From positions 85,114,964 through 85,178,963 of the forward strand of contig CM057228.1 in assembly GCA_029891385.1 (NCBI GenBank): a stretch of 64,000 nt of DNA, read 5' to 3'. The position numbers and the translations under genes were made by a program. This document shows positions 9,520 to 20,721 of the stretch, in pieces. The DNA is from Erythroxylum novogranatense. Lineage: Eukaryota; Streptophyta; Magnoliopsida; Malpighiales; Erythroxylaceae. The notes under the pieces were generated by a model. It made no database searches. It was not told the origin of the DNA and worked only from the letters and a program-made list of their open reading frames with translations. Position 1 is the stretch's first letter. Each line of letters opens with the position of its first letter.

Positions 9520-12500
9520 TTATGTCGATAATAATATGGAACTACCAAGGGGATGGAGGTAGGACCTTCAAGCCTATTATTAAGAACTATATCAGAATCC
9601 ATAAACCGATGCTTGGCATTTTGGTAGAGCCTCGTATAAGTGGGTTCGCGCGCTGAAGGTTATTAGGAATTTGGCTTTAGCAACTCATTCAGGGTGGAAG
9701 CAAAAGGCTATTCCGAGGGCATCTAGCTTCTCTGGAAAAAGATATTGTGATCCGAATTTTACTAGCGCATCGCCAATTTGTGCATACCAATATTGATTAG
9801 GACCATAAGTCATTTGACTTCACTGCCATCTATGCTAACCCGATGTACTCGTTACAAAAGTATTTATGGCAATACCTTCAAAAAATTACCAGGATCACCG
9901 TCAAACCTTAGTTGTTGGGTGGGGATTTCAATATCAAATTGGAAAGCGTTGAGAAGCGTGGAGGCTCTCGACTTCAACCTACTGACAACTCTCAATTCCG
10001 AGACTATGTGCACAGTTTTCAGCCACAAGATCTTGGGTTTTTAGGGCCTCGATTCACATGGCGGAGAGGCCAAATCTTCGCTCGATTAGACCATGCCTTA
10101 TGTTCTAATACGTGGCATTCTACTTTTCACCACACTTCCGTTACCCACCTTCCCTTCCTGAAATCTGACCACCGACCTCTTCTAATCACTCTTAATGCTA
10201 GCACTCCCTCTCCTCAGATGAGCATGCCTTTTAGATGTTAGTTCAGTTGGCTCACTCACAACTACTTTGGTCAATTTGTAACCGTAAATTGGACCCCAAC
10301 CAGCCACGAAGTTAGTGGTGTGCTCAAGATTTTCTCAAAAAAATTGTAACACTGGAACACTACCACGTTTGGTAATATTTTTCACAGGAAGACAAGACTC
10401 ATGGCAAGATTCGAAGGCATCTAGAAACATCTAGAAAACTCGGACTCAACCCCTATCCGAGAGCTAGAGGAATACCTTCGGTCAGAGTTGGAGGAAGTCC
10501 TGTACTAAGAAGAACTGTACTGGCATTAGAGATCTAAAAGCCAATGGTTAGATCAAGGCGATCGGAATACCTAATACTATCATGCTATCACAATGAACAG
10601 ACAACGACAAGCGAGGATTCATACTCTACAAGATGAAAATGGCAATGTGATTTCAGACTCCATGAGCATCCTACGATTAGCACACCACTACCTCGAGAAA
10701 TTATGTTTGGTCAAAAGTCAGCCGCCTACAAAATGGCAACTTCATGGACAATTTCATCCCCTTACTCACCAGCCTGTGTTGATTTGGGTCATCCCCTCAG
10801 CCCATATGAAATCAAGGAAGCATTCTTCAATATGGCTCCCAACAAGACTATAGGATTCAATGGTTTCACAACACCTTTCTACCAATCTCAATGGGACACT
10901 ATTGGCCCCTCTCTGACTGCTTTTCTTCAACAAATTTTTTGTTATGAAATCTGGGAATCTGAAATCAATCGAACCATTATGGCACTCATACCAAAGGTGC
11001 AGTCTACCAAATCAATTATGCAGTTTAGGCCCATTGCGTTATGCTCAGTGCTCTACAAAGCAATTACTAAGATCATTATGAATAGACTAAAACCATTCCT
11101 CGACAATCTGTTCACTTCGACCCAATGTAGCTTTATCCCAAGGCTCTTAATTACGAATAACATCATTATCACTTAAGAAGTTATCCACACTATGAAAAAG
11201 AGAACAGGTCCAAGAGGGATAATGGCGTTAAAGGTAGATCTTGAAAAAGCGTACGATAGGCTATCACGGGATTTCATCCAAGATACTCTATTCAACGTCG
11301 GAATACCTATATCGCTAGTTAATCTCATAATGAAGTGCATTACCAGCGTATCCCTGCAAGTGAACTGGAATGGTGAACTTAACGATGCATTCCGTATAGC
11401 CTGAGGCATTCGTCAGGGTGACCCCATCTCACCTTACCTTTTTGTCCTATGTATGAAACGGTTAGGTCACCTTATTAATCAAGCAGTGACCCAAGGTAGA
11501 GGGAAGCCTATTACACTCAGTAGAAGTGGACCACCTATCTCTCACTTGTTCTTTGCTGATGATCTCATTCTGTTCTCTGAATTAGCCTTTGAACAAGTGT
11601 CCGTCATTAGGGATATTTTAAATACGCTATATGCTGCTTCCAGACAACGCATTAGCTATGAAAAATCCAGATGCTATTATTCCCAAAATTTCCCTCTTTT
11701 GAAGACACACTGCTTAACCAGAGCATTAGATTTTAAACAGATAAATGATCTCGGACGGTATCTGGGAGTCCCCCTGCTGCACGAAAGAGTAAGCAAATGA
11801 ACATATCAATTCATCCTTGATAAGGTTCAACACCGCTTATCAGGTTGGACAGCCAACCTTTTATCTATGGCAGGACGCATTATGTTGACTCAATCAGTCA
11901 TCACGGCTCTCCCCAGTTATACAATACAAACGGTCCGGTTGCCCCGCAGGCTTTGTGATGAACTGGAGAAACTAATGCGCCAATTTTTGTGGGGTTCATC
12001 CAATGACACTAAGAAGATTCCGTTACTCAAATGGGAGGAAGTTTGTAAACCTAAGGAGATGGGGGGTCTTGGCATTTGGGACCTCCACGCAACAAATGAT
12101 GCTTTCTTAGCGAAGTTAGGCTGGACATTGATTGCCAAGCCTAATGCATTATGGGTAAAAATCCTTTTTGTGAAATATAATTTTGATGTCAATCATATCC
12201 CCACATCCTTGGATGCAAAAGGGGGTTCAATGATCTGGAGGAGCATCAAGGCAATTTCGAACTAGTTCTACAATGAATGAATTAGATGATAGGAGATGGT
12301 ACTAGGACTCGGTTCTAGTTAGACCCTTGGGTGGTGGGTGCAGGACTTCTTATTTCCCATGTTACAAACCCTATCCCTGACTCCACTATGAATCTTAACG
12401 TCCAACACTTTGCGGACTCATAAATTAGAATTGGGACTCCTTTCAATGGTATCTCCCATCCTCGATTTCCAAGACAATAGTCGGTACGTTTCCCTCGAAG

Positions 12501-13620
12501 GCTTATCTAGGACAAGATAAGTTGATCTAGGGACTGTTCGACACTAGACAGTTCACTGTAGCTTCAACTTATTCCATGATCATGGACTACGAAGATGCCT
12601 TACCTTATAGTGTATCGAAGGTGATATGGGAATAGAAGGGCCCACCATGAATTCGCACCTTCCTTTGGCTCCTCGCTCACTATCGACTTCTCACTAACCA
12701 ACATCGGGTCCGTAAGCAACTCACCATGGATGGAGCATGTTATCAGTGTCGCCTTGAGGAATCCTCAATACATGTAGTGCGCGACTACTTCAAAGCTTGT
12801 CAAGTGTGGAACAATTTCCCTACACACCTAGTGTCTAATGCTTTTTTCACTATGCCAACTCGAGAATGGCTCATTCACAATCTCCATTAACACCGTCGAG
12901 TGTTTGGGCATGATCGGGCATGTATTTTTGGAATCACTTGTTGATTCCTTTAGCAATGGAGAAATCTGACCTTATTTGACGAACAGTTTAATTGGCCTCC
13001 CTCACCTATTTCTCTCATTTTGTCTTATGTAGTTCTAATTCACCATTCAGATGTGGGGCAAAGTTAGGTTCTTACCAGTTATTGCCCTCGATAGGCTCAG
13101 CGAACTGGCTGGAGCAAACCTCCTACCGGATGGATAAAGTTAAACACTGATGAAGCATGCAAACGAGCCTCGTCTATAGCTACAGCAAGAGGTCTTCTCC
13201 TGGACAGTGCAGGTACCTAGCTTGGAGGATTCACACAGAATCTGAGCTTATGTAATTCGATGGCAGCGAAACTCTGGGGAGTCTTTACAGGACTCCAGTT
13301 CGCATGGAACCTGCGATATTGTTAGATCGAACTAGAAGTAGATTCTACTGCAGTGATTGATATTCCCTCCTTGTCAGCCCACAGATCTATGACGCTCAAC
13401 CCCATCGTTAGGGGTATTAATGAACTTTTCACCCAAAATTGGATTGTTACTCATCGATATATCTAGAGAGAGAGTAACAGATACGTTGATTGGCTTGCAA
13501 ACTATGCTGATCACTTTGATGTAGGAGTCACTTATTTTGATACTAGACCCATTGGGTGTCATCTTCTCCTCTTAGAGGATAAATCGGGGATCGATTTCCC
13601 TAGACTAACTGTGTAATTTG
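9520..13620 (+). pseudogene. LINE-1a ORF2 (endonuclease, reverse transcriptase, zf-RVT, RNase H), degenerate
   Basis: ORF2 nicks target DNA and reverse-transcribes the LINE RNA at the nick. An APE-type endonuclease starts near 9527 (IIIWNYQGDGG) and ends at 9912-10241 with LGGDFNIKLES, PRFTWRRGQIFARLDHAL and KSDHRPLLITL. The RT runs at 10703-12265 in one frame broken only by stops near 11176, 11404 and 11800; it has ALKVDLEKAYDRLS, GIRQGDPISPYLF and the catalytic FADD at 11552-11563. A zf-RVT region near 12660-12810 has CYQCRLEESSIHV. RNase H starts near 13122 (GWIKLNTDEA) and decays before 13600. AATAAA lies at 13638-13643, before the A-rich tail. Numerous stops and frameshifts make it inactive. 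Confidence 0.88.
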
Positions 13621-13655
13621 TTTCATTATTCCTTTTAATAAAAAAAGTAAAGCAT

Positions 13656-13852
13656 TGAACATTGGAAAATTTTTACTTTCACTCAGGTGGGTAGACAAGA
13701 AGCTCAATTTTTAATAATCTAATATTTGTTGGCCTAAAGTTGGAAGGAAGAAGGCAACAAGCTCAATATATTGCATGATACTTAGAGTAATACGTTAGAA
13801 AGTGGGAGTGTCAAGCTTGGGACAAGTTCCAAGCCTATAGCAAAATGATTAA
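13656..13852. other. Short spacer between LINE-1a and gypsy element E1
   Basis: AT-rich, with no ORF. The last five bases (13848-13852, ATTAA) are the left copy of the E1 target duplication; the right copy is 22935-22939. Confidence 0.7.
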
Positions 13853-16062
13853 TGTTGGGCTCGGGCCCCGGATCCCCATTCCCGAAGCGGCCCTCAGGTT
13901 GCGCCGGCGACGGCACCCCATAACTTCGGACCCGATCCCAACATCCATACAGATATACAATTCAATTCACACATATAGTCATACATGCAATTTCACACAC
14001 ATTAAAACATAATTAAACACCCCATAAAGCAAGGGGCTTCATATCATAACAATCCAAAGGAAATGCAGCAACTATTCTCAGATATAGCATAATACAAAAT
14101 AGAATTTAAATCCAAACGACATGAGTATGCTCCATGATGAAATGCTGGCGGGCTAACCAAAGTACTAACTTAATACAAGGCTCCTAACTAGCTTGAAGTT
14201 TCCGATGCCTTGCAAGGTCGACAATCGTCTCGATGCGCTTTTGAGGAGGGAGAGTAATGGGGTGAGCTGCGAAGCTCAGTGGCATATACGTTTATAGCCA
14301 TTGGCAACGAGCCACACAATCAAGCATATATATTTATACAAGCATATAACAAATCATCAATCCAGCACAATACAATCGTCGCATCACAATTCATGCCATA
14401 TGATTACACAATATAACGATTTAACATGTGTCATGCTCAACAAATCAACCGTGTATGCACAAACAATTGGCTCGAGAGTTCCGTAAAACGATCCGGATAA
14501 ATCGAAGTTAAATCCGTAAACTATCCGAGTCTGATTTCTCAAGGATCTCGTTGCCTCAAGCGGGCAGCCGGGAGAAGGCTTTATGTCAACGTGCACGTGA
14601 CTCCATTCGTAACTCTCTTACCCAAACAAAACACATAATCCATTCGTTTCATGTTCAAAGCATTTTATCAAAGATTGCATTCTTTCCATTGTTGCAAAAT
14701 GCCATAAGGCCGATCAAAGCCATGCATAATCATAGTCATAATGCAAGTTCGATATTTCTCATATAATTTAACACAAACAATGTCACATAATGCAAGCAAG
14801 CATACACAAGGCAATTTGCCCATACACACAATAACCATAAACATATTACCCACCTAATATCGCTCGAGTATCCGACTCACTGGCGTCCTTCCTCTTGCGA
14901 TTGGGTCAAATCAGTTTGGTTCCCTATAAGCAACCAAGTTCTCATTCAATTAACATTCAAAGGAAAATATTCCATAAAGCTTGACAAACAAAAGTAAAGC
15001 ACTAAAATTCTCCATCCGACTTCCATCTAAATTCCTAACCCTTATAGGCTAATTTCGAACTTCCTTTCTTTATACAACTTGTAACCCTTTATTCCTAGAT
15101 CACAACAAATCCAAAATCACCTCATTTGGACATCTATAGCAAAAGATATACCCAAAATACCAAACTTCATCTTTGCTGGAACCAGGGCGCTCGTCGCGAC
15201 ATAGGGACGTTTGCCGTGACGAAGACTTCGCTCGCCGCGACGAAAGCCACGCTCGTTGCGGCGAACAGTCCGCGCTCCCCGTGGCGTGCACCCAAGTGTG
15301 CGCCTTGTGGAAGACCTGACGCCCGCGCGTCATGACGAATAAACATTAATTAAATCGCGACGTTGTTTCCTTTCAGACGCGCGGCGTGTTCATATACGAC
15401 GTCGCGACGTGCGTCCGAAAACGACTCGAAACTTCGATTTCTAGCATTTTCTCACTTCAATCCTTTTCCTTTTTCAAATGCAACAAATCTAAACCTTAGA
15501 TCAATACTTATACTAAATTTCTAACCCATTAACAACTCAAAATCAGTCATAAATACATCAACCACGAAATCTTACCCTAAAACCCTAGAACCATCGATTC
15601 TGTCACATTTAACATTCTCTAGGTTTAAATCTACCCATAACGAGATTAACACAAGCAGAACTTACCGAAAAATCATGTTAAACTGTCGAAAATCTTCAAT
15701 GGTCAAAGTCTCTCTTCTCCTCTCTTCCTCCTTCACGACGACGCTTCTCCTTCTTTCTCTTCTCCTTTCCTTTATATCTTTCTTCTCTTTTCTTTAACTC
15801 TTTCTAATTTCCTACTTAAGTCAAAGGAAGCATAAAGACCATTATACCCTTCCTTTCAAAGCTTAAATTTATCTAACTCAAGCAATCTTCCCATAATGCC
15901 CTCATAAACTTTTACCCATTAATTCTCATCAAAACCACATTAAACTCGATTAATTCTCAATTAGCCACTAACACTCCCAATTTAAATCAAACTAAGGCAT
16001 AATCACATACTTAACACAATTCAGGCTTAATGATATCATTAAAAAAAATTCGGGGTCTAACA
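13853..16062 (-). repeat. E1 3' LTR
   Basis: On the minus strand it starts TGTTAGACCCCGAATT (16062) and ends GAGCCCAACA (13853). In LTR sense order: purine-rich leader (about 15790-15700), donor-like GTAAGTTC (GT at 15665-15664), CG-rich palindromes (about 15420-15180), conserved box CTTCTCCCGGCTGCCCG (14561-14579), hairpin TGAGCT-TCGC-AGCTCA (14263-14278), pyrimidine tract. The expected acceptor reads CTCAA here, where the 5' LTR has CTCAG. Short open frames inside the LTR are duplicated in the other LTR and are not taken as genes. Confidence 0.93.
15180..15420. repeat. CG-rich palindrome array in E1 3' LTR
   Basis: Degenerate repetition of CGTCGCGACG-like words in an otherwise AT-rich LTR. 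Several copies carry C-to-T or G-to-A changes that spoil the palindrome, as expected of heavily methylated CG sites. Confidence 0.7.
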
Positions 16063-16080
16063 TTTTTCCCCCTTTTAAAA
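16063..16080 (-). promoter_or_regulatory. E1 polypurine tract
   Basis: On the minus strand TTTTAAAAGGGGGAAAAA directly precedes the TGTTAG start of the 3' LTR, the normal position of the plus-strand primer. Confidence 0.85.
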
Positions 16081-16101
16081 GAAATTTTGTCCTCGAAATT
16101 A

Positions 16102-19100
16102 TTACCTGAGCCATCGAAGAGGTACATCATGAATCTGAGACAATTCTGGAGGTAACGCCAATCTGTAGGCGAGTGGTCCAATCCTCTCAAGGATCTCATA
16201 AGGACCCACATACCTCGGACTCAACTTACCATTCTTGCCAAATCTCAATACTCCTTTCCAAGGAGACGTCATAAGGAACACTTTCTTACCGACTTCATAC
16301 TCCATCTCCTTTCGGTGCGCATCAACGTAGCTCTTCATCCTATCCTGTGCTGCCTTAAGTCGCTGCTTAACCAGATTGACTTTATCAACCGTCGTCTGAA
16401 TCAATTCTGGTCCTTCCAATTGCCTCTCTCCTTCTTCATCCCAATAAATCGGAGTCCTACACCTCCTGCCATACAATGCCTTATATGGAGCCATCTGAAT
16501 ACTCGAATGGTACGAATTGTTATAAGCAAATTCGACTAAAGGCAAATACTCATCCCAAGCTCCTCTGAAATCCATCACACAAGACCGAAGCATTCCCTCA
16601 AGATTCCGAATGGTCCTCTCAGATTGACCATCCGTCTGAGGGTGAAAAGCCGTACTAAAATTCAGCTTCGTCCCCAAAGCTTCCTGCAAACTGCCCCAAA
16701 ACTTCGAAGTAAACCGAGGGTCTCTATCAGAAACAATCGAATCTGGAATTCCATACAACCTCACTATCTCATCGATATACTTCTTTGCTAGCACATGCAA
16801 AGAATTAGTCTGCTTAATCGTCAAAAAGTGAGTTGACTTGGTCAACCGATCCATAATAACCCAAACTGCATCGTGCTTCCTACTGGTCTTAGGCAAACCC
16901 ATCAGAAAGTCAATGGCCACTCTTTGCCACTTCCACTCCGGAATAGGCAAAGGCCTCAACTTATCCGAAGGTGCCTGGTATTCAGTTTTCACTTGTTGAC
17001 ACACTAGACACTTACTTATAAACTCTGCTACATCTCTCTTCATGCCTTTCCACCAAAAATGCTCTCTCAAATTCCTGTACATCCTGGTGCTACCTGGATG
17101 CATAGCATAAGGCACATTGTGTGCCTCATCTATAATCTCATCCTTAATCTCCTGCACATCTGGGATACACAACCTGCTCCCCACTGTCATAAGCCCATCA
17201 TCCCTCACCTCTATTTCAGAAATCTTACCATTCCGAATTTCATCTATGAGCTTGCTCAAATCTGCATCTTGAGCCTGCAATTCCCTAACCTTCTCCCTGA
17301 GTATCGGTCTTACTCGAAAGTTAGCTAGAAGACAATCTGGCTCTTCCTGCTTCAAGCTTATCTTAAGCTTGGCCATCTCTTCCAATAAAGGAAGATAAAC
17401 CGATCGAACATGAGCAATCGAAGACTTTCTACTTAAAGCATCTACCACTACATTGACCTTGCCCGGATGATACTCAATCAACAAGTCATAGTCCTTAAGC
17501 AACTCAATCCATCGTCGTTGCCTCAAATTCAATTCCTTCTGACTCAACAAATACTTAAGGCTCTTGTGATCGGTAAAGATCCTCGTCCGAACTCCATACA
17601 GATAATGCCTCCAAATTTTTAAGGCAAAGATCACAGTTGCCAACTCCAAATCATGCGTTGGATAATTCAGCTCATATGGCTTCAACTGTCGTGAAGCATA
17701 AGCAATTACTCTATCACCCTGCATCAAAACACAGCCAAGACCCTTCCTCGAAGCATCACTATACACAGTATAGCCCTCATCTCCAGAAGGCAAAACCAGA
17801 ATCGGAGCATTAGTCAACGTGAGCTTGAGCTCCTCAAAGCTCTTCTGACACTCATCCGTCCAGAGAAACTTTTGATTCTTCCTTAATAACTTCGTCATCG
17901 GAGCGGCTATCGTGGAAAATCCCTCCACAAATCTCCTGTAGTAGCCTGCCAAACCCAGAAAACTCCTTACCTCTGCTACATTCTTCGGTGCTTCCCAATT
18001 CACCACAGCTTCTATTTTCTTTGGATCCACATGCACTCCCTGTTCGGAAATCACATGTCCAAGAAATGCAACTTCCCTCAGCCAAAATTCGCATTTATTG
18101 AATTTGACATACAACTCATTCCTCATCAAAGTCTCCAAAGAAATCCTCAAATGCTCTTCATGCTCCCGATCACTCTTAGAATAAACCAATATATCATTAA
18201 TGAAGACAATGATAAATTGATCCAAGAATGGCTTAAAGACCCGATTCATCAAATCCATAAAAGCTGCAGGCGCATTCGTCAATCCAAAAGGCATCACCAT
18301 AAACTCAAAATGCCCATACCGCGTCCTAAAAGCAGTCTTCGGCACATCCGACTCCTTAATCCTCAACTGATGGTAACCCGATCTCAAGTCTATCTTAGAG
18401 AATACTTTTTTCCCTTGCAATTGATCAAACAGATCATCAATGCGAGGGAGCGGATACCTGTTCTTCACTGTGACCTGATTCAACTTCCGGTAATCTACAC
18501 ACATCCTCAACGATCCATCTTTCTTCTTAAGAAAAAGAACCGGAGCTCCCCAAGGTGAAGAGCTCGGTCGAATATACCCCTTCTCTAACAACTCCTCCAA
18601 CTGCTCCTTAAGCTCTTTCAATTCCGCCGAAGCCATCCGATAAGGCGGAATCGAAATCGGAGCTGTACCTGACAGAAGCTCAATGAGAAACTCAATTTCC
18701 CTAGTTGGCGGTAGTCCTGGCAATTCCTCGGGAAAGACATCCGAGAATTCCCTGACTACTGGAACATCCTCCAACTTTCCTCTATCGATCCTGGTATCTA
18801 TCACATAGGCCAAAAATGTCTCACAACCCTTCCTCATCATCTTTTCTGTTGTCAAGGCTGAAACAATTCGGGACGGACTTGCTTTCCTGTCCCCCACAAA
18901 CACCACTCTCTTGCCGCTATCTAATTCAAATTCCACTGTCTTCTGCTTACAATCCAAACGGGCATTGTACCTTTCTAATGTGTCCATACCCAATATCACA
19001 TCCAATCCTCCCATCCTTAGTGGCATTAAGTCGACCACTAGAAGTTCTCCATCAATACGAATCTCACAATCTCTGTACACTTGACTGATAATAATATACT

Positions 19101-19509
19101 GGCCGATTGGAGTACTCACCATCAGCGGAGTATCCAAAGGGCTCACATTTCTATCACACACGGGTCTACTCGAAGAAACAAACGAATGAGTAGAATCCGG
19201 ATCAATCAAAGCTAGCACATCATCATAAAATAACTGAACCGTACCAGTGACTACATCTGGAGCGGTCTCTGCATCCTCTCTAGTCATAGCAAACACCCTA
19301 GCCGGTGCCTGCCCTTTGGGTCTCCCCGGAATGCTCACTCTCTTAGCTACATCTGAACTGCCACTTCTGTCGCCGTCCTCTGACCCATGGTCTCTGTCCT
19401 CCTCGGAACTTGCATCTGACTCCTCTCTTGTCGTGGAGGCTGAGGACACTCTCTGGCAATGTGTCCCTTCTCCCCACAGTTGAAACAAGCTCCTGTCAAT
19501 CTGAAGCAC
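16102..19509 (-). pseudogene. E1 pol: protease, reverse transcriptase, RNase H, integrase (open frame, key residues lost)
   Basis: An open frame of 1135 codons with no ATG at its 5' end; residues are counted from 19509. The protease motif at 103-107 reads DPDST where E3 has DPGST. The RT runs about 270-470, and its catalytic pair reads FINDI with Asn at 438 (codon 18196-18198) where E3 and E4 have FIDDI, so the polymerase is probably dead. RNase H holds VYSDAS (Asp585). Integrase has CLVC in its zinc region and a complete D867, D928, E964 triad (DD35E). A GPY-like RYVGPYEI is near the end. The frame stops at [10 protein letters not shown] because a deletion joins the end of the integrase to the last codons of the element, removing the chromodomain. 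The 5' end overlaps gag in another frame because of a 1-nt deletion. Long, but very unlikely to be active. Confidence 0.92.
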
Positions 19510-20553
19510 TCTCCTCTATGGGACCTTCCACAGTGCTCACACTTCGGAACGAATGACCTATCTCTATCTTCCCTTCTACCGCCGCCCACCGTGGAGGCTT
19601 GGTGAGAAATAGTAGAAATCCTCATCGGTCTAGGTCAGCTCGCACTACTGCTCCTCTCCTCTGACTGAACTGGGAAGCTCCTAGCACTCCTGTCTGGCAT
19701 AGGAGTACTAGTGCTACCTCCCCTCTTGGACAGCTCTCTGCTCTTTCTCTTCTTGTTCACTGCACTCTTGATATTCTCAATATTTTCCACCCTCAAAGCT
19801 GCCTCAACCAACTGCTGGAAGTCACAAAAATTCTGCACTATCACTTTCTCTCTGATGGCCAGGTGCAGACCTGACTCAAACCGGCGACATTTAGCAGCCT
19901 CACTCAGCATCAAATCTGAAGCATACCTCGCCAACTGAGTGAACCGACGCTCATACTCACTCACTGACATCTCCCTCTGAGTCAAACTGAGGAACTCCCT
20001 CTGCTTCTGTTGAATGTAAACCTTTGATAGATACTTCTTCTTAAAAGCAGCCAAGAAATTCTGCCATGACAACCCCACGGGTCTCATCTATCTTCTGCAC
20101 GGTCTCCCACCGATGAAGAGCATCCCCAAGCAAACTTGCAAAGATAGATGACTCTCTCGTCATCCTCACACTCCATCGATCCAAAGACTCTCTCGGGCTT
20201 TCTCAACCAAATCTAAACTTCTACGGATCGATGTCCCAAAGAAATCGATCGCCCATACTTTCTCAACCTATCAAACCATCTTCCCTTTCAGTGAACAAGC
20301 AATATGTGACATCCGCCCATGCTTTGAACAAGCGCTGAGTGAAGGCTTGGAATAGCCTCGAATCTAATGGAGGCACTTGCTCCTGCGGAACCGGTAACTC
20401 CTGAGTCTGCGAAGGAATGGGCTCACTCTCTAGCCCTACAAAAGCCTTAGCATTCCCTGGGGATACTGACTCATCAGTCCTCTCCTCTCTAGTCGGAGAG
20501 TCAGGTGCAATAAACCCTTGCAAAGCTCCTCGTGTCCTTCTATGAGGTGGCAT
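19347..20553 (-). pseudogene. E1 gag (capsid/nucleocapsid), frameshifted
   Basis: Gag builds the virus-like particle. ATG at 20553 (MPPHRRTRGALQGF) opens the N-terminal frame, which loses register near 20300. The retrotransposon-gag core follows at 20087-19635 (FLAAFKKKYLSKVYIQQKQR, then SVSEYERRFTQLARYA), ending in a stop. The CCHC knuckle [14 protein letters not shown] is at about 19507-19466, in a frame open from 19625 to 19347. That frame ends just after GQRTATEV because one G is missing from a GGG run that is intact in E3. In E3, [16 protein letters not shown] is continuous, so gag and pol were originally one frame. Confidence 0.88.
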
Positions 20554-20702
20554 CGTACTCCTTCAAATGGAAATACTAAGGATTAGCTACAGATCAATGT
20601 ACATGTATGCATGATATGCATGTCACTTAATCAATGCAACAATTAATCATATATCACACAGTTCATCCTATTATGCAGTCTAAGCTAAGGACACTAAACC
20701 TA

Positions 20703-20717
20703 GGCACTCTGATATCA
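20703..20717 (-). promoter_or_regulatory. E1 primer-binding site (initiator Met tRNA type)
   Basis: On the minus strand TGATATCAGAGTGCC lies four bases inside the 5' LTR end. E3 and E4 have TGGTATCAGAG at the same place, complementary to the 3' end of plant initiator-Met tRNA. E1 differs by one substitution (GG to GA). Confidence 0.85.
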
Positions 20718-20721
20718 AACA

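Larger units (their letters stand above)
2900..13655 (+). mobile_element. L1-type LINE (LINE-1a), decayed, split by SINE-like repeats and a hAT element
   Basis: A plant L1-lineage non-LTR retrotransposon can be followed through ORF1 (DUF4283-like fold plus CCHC-type knuckle), an apurinic endonuclease, a reverse transcriptase with FADD, a zf-RVT region and a C-terminal RNase H, ending in an A-rich tail near 13645-13655. The 5' limit is uncertain; 2900 is an estimate from a purine-rich leader. The element is broken by many stops and frameshifts. A block of 4898 bp (3860-8757) interrupts it, flanked on both sides by CTTCA. I could not identify the LINE's own target-site duplication. Confidence 0.85.

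Noticed and set aside
14301..14766. Short open frames repeated in both E1 LTRs (also 21172-21637)
   Set aside because: They are duplicated because LTRs are duplicated, differ between the two copies without sign of protein constraint, and lie in the putative leader intron.
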